64,000 nt of DNA from Bacillus pumilus. GTDB taxonomy: Bacteria > Bacillota > Bacilli > Bacillales > Bacillaceae. The position numbers and the translations under genes are program-made. The stretch spans positions 1,860,001 to 1,924,000 of the forward strand of contig NZ_CP046128.1 in NCBI RefSeq assembly GCF_038738535.1, written 5' to 3'. Below, piece after piece: positions 52,781-62,833 of the stretch (its first letter is position 1; every line of letters begins with the position of its first letter). The notes beneath the pieces are model-generated. The model made no database searches, was not told the origin of the DNA, and was given only the letters and a program-made list of their open reading frames with translations.

Positions 52781-53176
52781 GTGCCAGCTGAAATATACAT
52801 TGATGGTGCAAGTGCAGGTAATCCAGGTCCCTCTGGCATCGGCATTTTCATTAAATATGATGGAAAGGCTGAATCCTTCTCCATTCCTCTTAGATCAATG
52901 AGCAATCACGAAGCAGAATTTTCCGCTCTGATCGAGGGAATGAAAATATGCGCGGAAAAAGGATTGCGTACCGTTTCATTTCGAACAGATTCACAAGTAG
53001 TTGACCGCGCAGCCAATGCAGGATTTGCTAAAAATCCAGCCTTTCAGCATTTTATCAAAGAGATGATCGAACTTCAAAGCCAGTTTGATTTATTTTTCAT
53101 TAAATGGATTCCGAGTAAGGAAAATCAAATAGCGGATCAGCTCGCTAGAAAAGCGATTCACCTTTCTAAAGGATGA
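52781..53176 (+). CDS. ypdQ: RNase HI-like protein YpdQ
   Basis: A 131-residue RNase HI-fold protein. All four catalytic carboxylates appear present: Asp8 (IDGAS), Glu44 (NHEAEF), Asp70 (RTDSQ) and Asp119 (IADQLA). It lacks the basic protrusion of E. coli RNase HI, like B. subtilis YpdQ, which is reported to be inactive. Start is GTG at 52781 after AAAGGGTG. Second RNase H-type gene within 1.5 kb (with ypeP), an unusual clustering conserved from B. subtilis. Confidence 0.82.
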   Translation: MPAEIYIDGASAGNPGPSGIGIFIKYDGKAESFSIPLRSMSNHEAEFSALIEGMKICAEKGLRTVSFRTDSQVVDRAANAGFAKNPAFQHFIKEMIELQSQFDLFFIKWIPSKENQIADQLARKAIHLSKG

Positions 53177-53189
53177 ATCGCTTTTTTTC
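53149..53189 (+). terminator. Terminator of ypdPQ
   Basis: Long hairpin AAAAGCGATTCA..CCTTT / AAAGG..TGAATCGCTTTT with seven Ts, spanning the ypdQ stop. Confidence 0.85.
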
Positions 53190-53199
53190 GGTTATGCTA
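53171..53199 (+). promoter_or_regulatory. Possible sigma-G promoter of sspL
   Basis: GGATG (53171-53175), 17 bases, TATGCTA (53193-53199), close to the forespore pattern GNATR-N17/18-CATNNTA with one mismatch. It overlaps the ypdQ terminator. Confidence 0.4.
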
Positions 53200-53220
53200 A
53201 TGTGTGTGAGGTGATACTGA

Positions 53221-53346
53221 TTGGATAAAGAAAATAAAGGTCGTGTCACAAATGGGACAACCCCACAAGGTGATGCGCAAACAAAAGATAAACAGCCACT
53301 TTCTCAGCTGGAAAATAGAGCGAAGAAAAGCAATACAAAAAGATGA
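53221..53346 (+). CDS. sspL: Small acid-soluble spore protein SspL
   Basis: A 41-residue protein starting at TTG (53221) after GAGGTGATA. Its GRVTNGTTPQGD segment and the C-terminal LENRAKKSNTKR closely match B. subtilis SspL (42 residues), a minor SASP found in the spore core and made in the forespore. Unlike the alpha/beta SASPs it has no demonstrated DNA-binding role. Confidence 0.85.
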   Translation: MDKENKGRVTNGTTPQGDAQTKDKQPLSQLENRAKKSNTKR

Positions 53347-53362
53347 ACCTGAGAGATCGGCT

Positions 53363-54250
53363 TTAGCTGATCTCTATTGTACTTAAACGATTCATCATCG
53401 GTTCGATTCCTTTGATTTGATGGTACCTCAGCATAGCAGCAGCACGTTCTTGATTGATGTTCATTTTCGTCTCATCAATTGGACAGCTGAGCGGGACATC
53501 ACATTTGATCTCTGCCAATAGACGAGAAAGCTTCAGATCTTCTAATCCTGCTTGCATTTTCTTTTGCTGTGCAGCCGTTAGTTCATGGACATTTTCTAAC
53601 AAACCGTCAATCGTTTCATATGTTTGGATAAATTTTAATGCGGTTTTTTCTCCGATTCCTTTGACACCTGGATAATTATCACTTGCATCACCCATGAGCG
53701 CTTTCATATCGATCAGCGCCTTTGGAGAGATTCCCATTTCCTCTTCGAATAAGACTTTTGTATAATGCTTATAATTGCCAATTCCTTTTTGCATCAAGGC
53801 AACAGTGACTTTTTCATTCAAAATTTGCAGCAAATCTTTGTCTCCAGTTAGGACAGTCACCCGTGCTTCTTTTTGGTAGAGCGCAGCAAGAGTACCGATA
53901 CAATCATCTGCTTCAAAGCCCTTTAAACCAATGTTTACAATTCCCAGTTCTTCTGTAGCTTCTTTTGCTAAATCGAATTGCGGAATGAGCTCGACAGGCG
54001 CCTCTCCCCGATTTGCTTTATAATCTTGAAACAATTCGTTTCGGTATGTTTGGCTTCCCATATCCCAGCAGCAAACAATATGCGTTGGCTCAAATGTCTG
54101 TACAGCCGTTAATAAGTGCTTCAAATAGCCATTGACTCCATTTGTCGGCACACCGTGATCATTTATCATAAAATTGCGATGTACAGCCGTTGCATAAAAC
54201 GATCTGAACAAAAGCGCCATTCCATCTACAAGCAGTACGTGTTTATTCAT
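53363..54250 (-). CDS. ypcP: 5-prime to 3-prime exonuclease YpcP
   Basis: A 295-residue FEN-type exonuclease like the N-terminal domain of DNA polymerase I. Metal-binding acidic motifs are visible: VDGMALLFRSF (Asp8), FEADDCIGTLA (near 113), TGDKDLLQIL (near 137) and DASDNYPGVKGIGEKTA (near 186), including the helix-hairpin-helix. It removes RNA primers or 5-prime flaps. GGGAG precedes the ATG. Confidence 0.9.
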   Translation of the reverse strand: MNKHVLLVDGMALLFRSFYATAVHRNFMINDHGVPTNGVNGYLKHLLTAVQTFEPTHIVCCWDMGSQTYRNELFQDYKANRGEAPVELIPQFDLAKEATEELGIVNIGLKGFEADDCIGTLAALYQKEARVTVLTGDKDLLQILNEKVTVALMQKGIGNYKHYTKVLFEEEMGISPKALIDMKALMGDASDNYPGVKGIGEKTALKFIQTYETIDGLLENVHELTAAQQKKMQAGLEDLKLSRLLAEIKCDVPLSCPIDETKMNINQERAAAMLRYHQIKGIEPMMNRLSTIEIS

Positions 54251-54313
54251 TCTTATAAACTCCCTTTTTCAAAACAATACTCCTATTCTATCACAGAACA
54301 CAAAACTCGACAT

Positions 54314-54353
54314 AAAAAAGGCGCCTTCTTCTTTTAGAAAAGAAGAGGCACCC
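54314..54353 (-). terminator. Terminator of the 36-residue gene
   Basis: Minus-strand GGTGCCT / AGGCGCC with an inner CTTCTTTT / AAAAGAAG extension and six Ts. Confidence 0.8.
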
Positions 54354-54356
54354 TGT

Positions 54357-54467
54357 TTACTTTTGACCGTATTGCATTTTTTTCGACTCTGCTTCTGCAT
54401 AGGACGGCATGTCTTTTTGTTTAGGGTCACGCTCATCCTGCTGCTTTGTCTGTTGCTTTTTTTTCAT
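54357..54467 (-). CDS. Small charged protein, 36 residues
   Basis: ATG at 54467 after AAAGGGGAATG; stop followed by a strong terminator. The product starts MKKKQQTKQQDERDPK and is entirely hydrophilic (Lys, Gln, Asp, Glu), ending MQYGQK. Such compositions are seen in minor spore proteins, but I do not recognise it. Binding site and private terminator support a real gene. Confidence 0.6.
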   Translation of the reverse strand: MKKKQQTKQQDERDPKQKDMPSYAEAESKKMQYGQK

Positions 54468-54525
54468 GATCATTCCCCTTTCTCGGTACATTCATTAAGA
54501 TGACCAAAAAAGAGAAAGTTACTCT

Positions 54526-54789
54526 TTACTTCTGTTTCCGCTTGACATACTCCCTGACCATATCATTCGTCACATGCTTACGCAGCGGAACAATACCGCC
54601 TCGTGCAAGCTCATTCATCTTCGACGTAATGGCATTGATGTCATCTGTTGTAAATGGCTCGTTTTGCTCACATTTGAATACAGCAGTCTCTATTGCTTGT
54701 TCTCTTTTCTGTTCAAGCTCAAGAAAGGACTGAATATGAGCATGCTGCTTTTGTGAGTGTGCGGAAATCTCTTCGTGTACGCTCGTCAT
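54526..54789 (-). CDS. ypbS: YpbS (DUF2533) protein
   Basis: An 87-residue helical, coiled-coil-like protein with His/Gln/Glu-rich N-terminus (HSQKQHAHIQSFLELEQKR) and a basic end. The ribosome site is weak (AAAGCAG). B. subtilis YpbS has the same size and lies beside ypbR (dynA) as here; it starts 42 bases after dynA ends. Unknown function. Confidence 0.75.
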   Translation of the reverse strand: MTSVHEEISAHSQKQHAHIQSFLELEQKREQAIETAVFKCEQNEPFTTDDINAITSKMNELARGGIVPLRKHVTNDMVREYVKRKQK

Positions 54790-54830
54790 TTTCTATCAAC
54801 TGCTTTCTTTTTTATTTAGTCTACCATGAA

Positions 54831-57800
54831 TCAAATGGTTTTCAACTGGTTCTTCCATTCGTTTGTTTGTTCATATACTTGTTCAATAATCGCCTGTTCT
54901 TTGGCATCTGTCGTTAGGCTCGTGATAAATGTTTGTTTTTGTTCACTTAGCTGCTCGAGCGCTTCTGTTTCATATCTTTCAGTAAAGGTCTTCACCATTG
55001 TGTCGTACCTGCTCAGTAATTCTTCTTTTTCTTTATCTGCCCATTTCGTGGTTAACTGATGAAGAATATCTCGAATCGCTTCAATGAACGCAGCCTTTCC
55101 ATTCTGTTCAAAGAAAACTTTCGCTGATTTTTGCTTCTTTAAGAGCGGTTCGAATGGTGTCAGTTCAGCTTCGACTTCAATTTGTTTCAGCTCAGCATTT
55201 TTCTCTTCTGGCGGCGAGAGTGTGAGAGAAAAGTAGGGGTCTTCTGCACTTGCCGCCTGCAATCCTTTCTCCCACTCCTCTTGGAAATATTGATGAATAA
55301 ACGATTCCATTCGGATATCAAGCGCCTTTAACTCCTGTACAAATTCAAATTCATAATCCTTCAGTGCCTGTTCAAGCGCTTTTTTCAACTGCTGCCTGAA
55401 GTCTCCTTGAGATCTTCCAGGGTAAAAGGCTGTCTTTAACAGATCATTCGCAAATAGTGATAGGCGCTGCACAATATGATAGAGCTGTTCATGTAAGTCC
55501 TTTTTCACACTTTCTGTCACTAGCTTAGATTGTTTGATATGGCTCATTTGATCAAGAATCGCTTCATAGGATGTGTCTATCTTTTTCTTTTCCGCTTGCT
55601 TCTCATCTTCTGACTGATGCAGTGTCGCATGCAGCTTGTCGACTGTGCTACATAACCTGCCGGCTTCAAAATACAAAAGCTCGATCGCATCTTTCGTTAA
55701 TTCTTCCTCAATAAAATAGTCGAGCTGTTTTCTAAGCTTTGCATATTGATTATAGGCTGTCTCTCCCTTTCCTTCGATTTCTTCCTTACTGGACACATGA
55801 TGAAGGTTTGGGTTTCGGATGCCTTCTTTTGTGAGCTCATTTTTCACATAGTCAAAGACGGTGTCAAGCTCTGCTTGATCCTTTGCGAGGTCAGCTGCAT
55901 TGATAATAAAGAACATTTTATCCATGCTAAATGAATCTTTTACAAGCCCAAGCTTACGTAAAAATGACCGATCTGCCTTCGAGAAAGAGTGCTGGTAGTA
56001 AGTTAAATAAAGAAGAGCATCTGCGTCCTTCATATATTGAAAGGCAATCTCTGTATGGCGCTTATTCATACTGCTGGCGCCTGGCGTATCAACAATAGTC
56101 AGCCCTTTATCTGTTAAAGGTGTACTCAAATACACCGTCACTTCCTTCACCACACAAGAAACAGCTTCTTCTGCCACATATGGCCTCAGTTCTTGAAGAG
56201 TGACATGAAGCGGCGTTTGCTTCGTAATGTGATGAAGGAAACGTGTATGCGCTTGTAAAAAATGTTCAACAATGATGCGGTGATCTTGTTCAAGCTGTCT
56301 TTTTTTCAGCGTTCGTTCAAGCTTGGATGTAAACGTCTCTCCCTTTTCTTCTGAGATTGAAAATCCGAGGATCTGATTGAGCTCCTCTAATATATCCTGT
56401 TCTGTTTTGAACACCACTTTTACACTTTCATGCGGGTGATCTTCCGTCGGTCGCGTCAGCTTATTAATCGTTGCCGTTGTTGGCGTGGGAGAGGATGGCA
56501 GTACCTTTTTCCCAACAAGGGCATTTGCAAAGGAAGATTTCCCCGAACTAAAAGCCCCAAATAAAGCGAGTGTGAATTCTTTCGCTTGCAGCCGTTTTGT
56601 TCGTTTTTCAAAGGACTTTCTTTGAGATTTGAGAGCGTCTAATGGCAATAAAATCTGAGAAAGCTGTTCAAACTGGTCAATTGACTGTGCCGTCGTGACA
56701 TGCTGTGACTGACGCATTTGATGTTGCTCTATCTGCTTGTGCGGTTTTTCTTGCTCGCTCTCTTCGGGATGAATGGTCGCGTGATCCTGCTTTAGCTGGT
56801 GATGCTGCATTCGCTGCTTTTTCGCATAAAACCAATCTTCTTCGATCTGTTCATCCGTTCCATTTTGCCATATATCCCATACATGTTGAATATCTCGTTT
56901 CATTTGTTCATTTTTTTCGATGCACTGCTCGAGCGTTTGGAGTTCTTTTGCAGCCTGAGCCCATTTTTCTTGATGTTTTGCTTTATCTTTCATAACCTGG
57001 GCTTTCAGCGACTCAGACATTTGTTCAATCAGTGTCATCGCTTTCTGTTTTGCCTGTCTTCTCAAGGCTTCGCCAGCATCTTTTGCATATTGCAGTACGT
57101 ATTCATTGGAGAACGTCGCACCATGATGAATCACACTTTCAAGGAGTGCTTCTTGCACAGGTGTTTCAAATGCCATCACTTGATTTAATAACTCTTCACC
57201 AAGCTGATGCTTCTTGACTTCTTTTTTAAGCAGCTCAGCAATATGCCAGTCCACTTCAGCTTTCATCCTCGCTTTGACATCTGTTAAGAAGTCGGTTGCC
57301 CGTTTTTCTTTTTCTTGCTCAGTTTTATTTTTAGCAAAAAGCAGTCCCACTTTAAAGCCAGGTGCTTTTGATTCAATATAGTCGCTTGCGAGTTCCCTCA
57401 TTTTAAATGGAGTGAGGTTGGCATTCTTTAAAATGCTCTCGACTTCAGAAGATACTTCATCTTCTAACTGTTTGGCTCCATTTTCAATGAAGTAGTTTTT
57501 CGCTTCAAACTCCTTTACTTCTTTTCTTTTTTCTTGAAGCTGTGAATCAAGCTCTTCACCTTGCAGCTCTTCTTTTAACGAGTCAATGTGTTCTTTTAAA
57601 ACATGCTCAATTTTCTGCTCCGTATAAGCCCGAAGTGATGCTTTCGGCAACGTCTGTAATTCTTGTAGTTTTTCGATTAAACGAATCATTTCATTTCTTG
57701 GGTGCGTCTCATCGGTTACAGATGTAAAGTATAGATGATCTTCTTCAATGCCCTCTTTAAGGAGCATGTCTACCACTTGATTTTTGTAGTCTTCAAATGC

Positions 57801-58430
57801 TGTCTCATGCTCATCATGCCGGTCCACTTGATTCACGATGAAATAAAGATTTGGCACTTTTTCTTTAATGGAACGAATGAAACGAATGTTTTCTTCAGAA
57901 TGAACATGGTTGTAGTGAACGACATAAAAAAGAGCATCTGCTTGATGAAGAATAGAGGCAGCAGACAAAAAGTGGGCATGATCCGTTGAATCAATTCCTG
58001 GCGTATCAATCAGTGCCACCTTTTCTTCCAGTCCTCTATAGTCACCGCTAATTTCCACCATCTCAATCTGTTCTCCATCCTTACAAAAACGCTGTACTGC
58101 TTCTTTATCATAAGAACCGCTCATTTTTACAAAACGGTCATCAGAGGTGTGAAGCTGCACTTCACTTTCCCCTTTCCTCACGACGACCAAGTTTGCACTT
58201 GTTGGGATTGGGCTCGTTGGCAAAATGTGATCATGAAGCAGATGATTCACAAGTGATGACTTTCCAGCAGAATAGTGGCCGGTAAATGCGATATACACTT
58301 CTTCTTCTGCTTCCTTTTTGATAATCGATGCAAGTTTGGCTGCGCGCTCATGATCATCCCTTTTGAGAAAGCTTTGATATAAAGCTCCTGTAGTTTGAAC
58401 GAGCGAATCTCGAATAGACAAGTCTTTCAT
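54831..58430 (-). CDS. dynA: Bacterial dynamin DynA (two fused GTPase modules)
   Basis: A 1199-residue tandem dynamin. G1 motifs are GHYSAGKSS near residue 50 and GAFSSGKSS near 625; the second half also has DTPGASSMN (G3) and the first LIDTPGIDST, with NQVDRHD as G4. Long helical stalk regions follow each GTPase domain, with Glu/Lys/Gln-rich coiled coils. In B. subtilis DynA (1193 residues) fuses and protects membranes under phage and antibiotic attack. AAAGGGG precedes the ATG. The gene is intact with no frameshift. Confidence 0.93.
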   Translation of the reverse strand: MKDLSIRDSLVQTTGALYQSFLKRDDHERAAKLASIIKKEAEEEVYIAFTGHYSAGKSSLVNHLLHDHILPTSPIPTSANLVVVRKGESEVQLHTSDDRFVKMSGSYDKEAVQRFCKDGEQIEMVEISGDYRGLEEKVALIDTPGIDSTDHAHFLSAASILHQADALFYVVHYNHVHSEENIRFIRSIKEKVPNLYFIVNQVDRHDEHETAFEDYKNQVVDMLLKEGIEEDHLYFTSVTDETHPRNEMIRLIEKLQELQTLPKASLRAYTEQKIEHVLKEHIDSLKEELQGEELDSQLQEKRKEVKEFEAKNYFIENGAKQLEDEVSSEVESILKNANLTPFKMRELASDYIESKAPGFKVGLLFAKNKTEQEKEKRATDFLTDVKARMKAEVDWHIAELLKKEVKKHQLGEELLNQVMAFETPVQEALLESVIHHGATFSNEYVLQYAKDAGEALRRQAKQKAMTLIEQMSESLKAQVMKDKAKHQEKWAQAAKELQTLEQCIEKNEQMKRDIQHVWDIWQNGTDEQIEEDWFYAKKQRMQHHQLKQDHATIHPEESEQEKPHKQIEQHQMRQSQHVTTAQSIDQFEQLSQILLPLDALKSQRKSFEKRTKRLQAKEFTLALFGAFSSGKSSFANALVGKKVLPSSPTPTTATINKLTRPTEDHPHESVKVVFKTEQDILEELNQILGFSISEEKGETFTSKLERTLKKRQLEQDHRIIVEHFLQAHTRFLHHITKQTPLHVTLQELRPYVAEEAVSCVVKEVTVYLSTPLTDKGLTIVDTPGASSMNKRHTEIAFQYMKDADALLYLTYYQHSFSKADRSFLRKLGLVKDSFSMDKMFFIINAADLAKDQAELDTVFDYVKNELTKEGIRNPNLHHVSSKEEIEGKGETAYNQYAKLRKQLDYFIEEELTKDAIELLYFEAGRLCSTVDKLHATLHQSEDEKQAEKKKIDTSYEAILDQMSHIKQSKLVTESVKKDLHEQLYHIVQRLSLFANDLLKTAFYPGRSQGDFRQQLKKALEQALKDYEFEFVQELKALDIRMESFIHQYFQEEWEKGLQAASAEDPYFSLTLSPPEEKNAELKQIEVEAELTPFEPLLKKQKSAKVFFEQNGKAAFIEAIRDILHQLTTKWADKEKEELLSRYDTMVKTFTERYETEALEQLSEQKQTFITSLTTDAKEQAIIEQVYEQTNEWKNQLKTI

Positions 58431-58523
58431 GACGATAAACCCCTTTGTTTTTAGAAAAGTCAGTTATGTATGTGATACCATTTTACACAAAATAAAGAGA
58501 TTTTTCTTCTGATCTGAGGAAAT

Positions 58524-58581
58524 AAAAAAAATCTGCTGCCCGATCAGTCGCAATTGACTGAGATCAGGAAGCAGATTTTTT
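58524..58581 (-). terminator. Large terminator at the end of the Fur-controlled small gene
   Basis: AAAATCTGCT.CC / GG.AGCAGATTTT outer stem, GATCAGTC / GACTGAGATC inner stem, T tract on the minus strand. The stop codon of the small gene lies in it. Confidence 0.8.
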
Positions 58582-58656
58582 GGAGACACCTTTTAATACG
58601 AAGCCAATTAATAGGCTGTATACACACACCGTACCGAGTAAGAAAATCATTGTCAT
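58564..58656 (-). CDS. fbpC: Fur-regulated small basic protein, FbpC-like
   Basis: A 30-residue protein starting MTMIFLLGTVCVYSLLIG: one hydrophobic helix and a basic tail (KGVSKKSAS). GGACGGTGATC precedes the ATG. Two Fur boxes cover its promoter. B. subtilis encodes FbpC, a basic Fur-regulated peptide of about this length, in the iron-sparing response with the sRNA FsrA; I recall it near ypbR/ypbQ but cannot check. The name is therefore tentative; the iron control is well supported. Confidence 0.6.
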   Translation of the reverse strand: MTMIFLLGTVCVYSLLIGFVLKGVSKKSAS

Positions 58657-58681
58657 GTGATCACCGTCCATCCTTCATGAT

Positions 58682-58733
58682 TGAGAATGTTTATCATTAA
58701 TGAAAGTGTAGCACAATTGATAATGATTTTCAA
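58682..58733 (-). promoter_or_regulatory. Promoter with two Fur boxes
   Basis: On the minus strand TTGAAA (58728-58733), 17 bases, TACACT (58705-58710). TGATAATGATTTTCA (58718-58732) matches the 15-bp Fur core TGATAATNATTATCA with one mismatch, and TGAGAATGTTTATCA (58682-58696) with two. One covers the -35 and spacer, the other the region just after the start. Confidence 0.8.
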
Positions 58734-58735
58734 TA

Positions 58736-59245
58736 TTAATTTAGCAAATACTGATTTAACGCTTTCTCCTCTGTTTGAATTCTTACAGCCATCATCCATG
58801 CATTTAAACACGTAAACAAAATGGCAGTGACATACGCCTCAAACAATAGCGGGATCAGCAAAAGTTCAATCGCCACGACTACATAGTTAGGGTGTTTCAA
58901 CCAACGATACGGCCCTTTTTTTACAATCATTGCGTTTGGCACGACTAAAATCTTTGTATTCCAGTACGTCCCAAGGGAGCATAATGCCCAGTATCGAATG
59001 ACCTGTGTAGCCATCAGGAAAAGGAGCAGCACAAGAAAATACCGGGACGGCCCCTTATGTAAAAGCCCTATCTCAACTATGAGTGAGAGAAAAAAGGCCG
59101 TATGCATAGCGACCATATAGGGATAATGACTAGCACCAAATTCAATGGCACCTATCGCTTTTACTTTTCTTTCATTTCTTTTGGCCACAATCATTTCAAT
59201 GAGCCGCTGACAAACGAAGAAACCGATAACAAGCCAAATGATCAT
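58736..59245 (-). CDS. bpsB: Alkylpyrone O-methyltransferase BpsB (ICMT-like, YpbQ)
   Basis: A 169-residue membrane protein of the isoprenylcysteine carboxyl methyltransferase family with about five helices. The SAM-binding end GPYRWLKHPNYV (near 117-128) is intact. In B. subtilis BpsB methylates alkylpyrones made by BpsA. The start at 59245 follows GGGAGGATG and overlaps the bpsA stop, so the pair is coupled. Confidence 0.87.
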   Translation of the reverse strand: MIIWLVIGFFVCQRLIEMIVAKRNERKVKAIGAIEFGASHYPYMVAMHTAFFLSLIVEIGLLHKGPSRYFLVLLLFLMATQVIRYWALCSLGTYWNTKILVVPNAMIVKKGPYRWLKHPNYVVVAIELLLIPLLFEAYVTAILFTCLNAWMMAVRIQTEEKALNQYLLN

Positions 59246-60342
59246 GACAAGACATCCTCCCATTTCATAAGCAGCAGTTCTGAGGAAAAGCCTGGACCAA
59301 GCGCCCCGCAAAGGCCAATATCCCCCGCTTCAATTGATTGATGTTCAAGGAAATGCTTGATGACATACAAAACTGTGGCAGAGGACATATTTCCGTGTTG
59401 TTTGAGTACTTCTTTTGAAGAAAATAGCTGATCCTCTCGTAAAGATAGACTTTCAACATAGGCATCAATCACTTTTTTTCCTCCAGGATGGGCAAGAAAA
59501 ACGGATAAGTCTTTAGTTGAACATCCAAGCTCCTCTAAAAATTGATCCACCTGCTCTTTTAACCAGCCTGAAATCATAGACGGAATGTCACGGGAGAAAA
59601 TAACCCGAAAGCCGTCACTTGTAAATTCCCAGCCCATCACATCCTCAGAATCCTTCATCGTGACGGATTGTGTACTTAGTACTTTAGGGACTGTTTTTAA
59701 ATGGGCATATTCTAGTGCAGCCGTTTCTCCAGCTAAAAGAGCCGCAGCCGTCCCGTCTCCAAATAAGGAGGTGCCGATTAAATTGCTTTTTGATTGATCT
59801 TGCGGCTGAAAGGTTAAACTGCACAGCTCACAGGCAACGACGAGCACCTTTGCTTCTGGATATGCCCTTATGTATTCATAAGCCCGAGACAGCCCTGCCG
59901 CACCACCCCCGCACCCTAGCCCCCAGATCGGTATTCGTTTCGTATAAGGAGAAAAAGGAAGTACGTTCATCAGCTTTGCATCAAGACTTGGGGTCGATAA
60001 GCCGGTACTTGAAATAAAAAACAGTGCATCGATCTCTTCAACCGGGATCGGCTTTTTCAGAAACGCCTTCTCTTGAAGACAATGTAAGATTGCTTCTTTT
60101 GCATGAGCCAGTGCCTTCTCCAAATAGATATTGTTTTTCTCTTCAAAAGAGTGGTGCGTCTGATACCATTCAATGGGCTGTACAAATTGCCTGCTCTGAA
60201 TTTCTCCATTTTGAAAAGCTCTCAGCAGCCGATCAATATCTTTAAACGATCGTTTAAATTGAGACCTAGCAAATTCAGCAGCTGTTTTCTGATCCACGTG
60301 ATGCTTCGGGTGACTCGTTCCAATTGAAAGAATGTACGTCAT
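59242..60342 (-). CDS. bpsA: Type III polyketide synthase BpsA (BcsA)
   Basis: A 366-residue chalcone-synthase-like enzyme. The catalytic triad is seen: Cys144 (GLGCGGGAAG), His in LAHPGGKK (near 290) and Asn in HGNMSSATV (near 325). It extends long-chain acyl-CoA with malonyl-CoA to make alkylpyrones. ATG at 60342 sits eight bases after AGAGGTGA; the GTG three codons earlier lies in that site. It forms an operon with bpsB. Confidence 0.92.
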   Translation of the reverse strand: MTYILSIGTSHPKHHVDQKTAAEFARSQFKRSFKDIDRLLRAFQNGEIQSRQFVQPIEWYQTHHSFEEKNNIYLEKALAHAKEAILHCLQEKAFLKKPIPVEEIDALFFISSTGLSTPSLDAKLMNVLPFSPYTKRIPIWGLGCGGGAAGLSRAYEYIRAYPEAKVLVVACELCSLTFQPQDQSKSNLIGTSLFGDGTAAALLAGETAALEYAHLKTVPKVLSTQSVTMKDSEDVMGWEFTSDGFRVIFSRDIPSMISGWLKEQVDQFLEELGCSTKDLSVFLAHPGGKKVIDAYVESLSLREDQLFSSKEVLKQHGNMSSATVLYVIKHFLEHQSIEAGDIGLCGALGPGFSSELLLMKWEDVLS

Positions 60343-60415
60343 CGGCTTCACCTCTTTTTTCGGTTAATATCCCCTATCGAAAAAAGGATATACATGCCAA
60401 ATCGTCACAATTCAG

Positions 60416-60490
60416 TCAAAACATTTTCCTCCGTCTAACTTTTTGTCTTGACGACAATTGATAAATATTGGATAATATAGTTGAAAACAT
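60416..60490 (-). CDS. Possible 24-codon ORF antisense to the candidate sRNA
   Basis: ATG at 60490 preceded by AAGGAGG eleven bases away; the peptide begins MFSTILSNIYQLSSRQK and ends in a basic RRRKMF. It is the alternative reading of the same bases as the small RNA entry; the U-tract direction favours the RNA on the plus strand. Confidence 0.25.
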   Translation of the reverse strand: MFSTILSNIYQLSSRQKVRRRKMF

Positions 60491-60548
60491 GATGTAGTTT
60501 TCCTCCTTCACAGGTTCGTTCCAAGCCAAGCGAACCTGCTTTTTTTAT
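60483..60548 (+). ncRNA. Candidate small regulatory RNA, about 66 nt
   Basis: TTGACG (60448-60453), 17 bases, GATAAT (60471-60476) is a plausible promoter with start near 60483. The transcript would carry an unpaired TTTTCCTCCTT, complementary to ribosome-binding sites, then a perfect hairpin CAGGTTCG / CGAACCTG (60510-60537 region) and seven Ts. The T tract is only on the plus strand, and no plus-strand gene lies upstream, so the terminator needs its own transcript. Both neighbours (bpsA, pbuX) are on the minus strand. Confidence 0.55.
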
Positions 60549-60578
60549 GCAAAAAAAACACCTCTTAATGAGAGGTGT

Positions 60579-60581
<3 letters not shown>
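60549..60581 (-). terminator. Terminator of xpt-pbuX
   Basis: AAACACCTCT / AGAGGTGTTT arms with a long A tract (Ts on the minus strand); includes the pbuX stop codon. Confidence 0.85.
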
Positions 60582-62680
<2,099 letters not shown>

Positions 62681-62797
62681 TTATAGTGTTCAAATTATAA
62701 CAAGATTTCAGACGCTTGGAAAGCACTTTTCCAGAAAAATACCGAACTTAAATAATAGATCAGATCAAAATGTTCGTTTTTAGAATATTCAAGCATC

Positions 62798-62833
62798 AAA
62801 AAAGCACCCTTCTGAGCAAAGGGTGCCTTTTAT
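62798..62833 (-). terminator. Terminator of ypwA
   Basis: GCACCCTT (62804-62811) / AAGGGTGC (62819-62826) with an A tract on the left. Confidence 0.85.
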
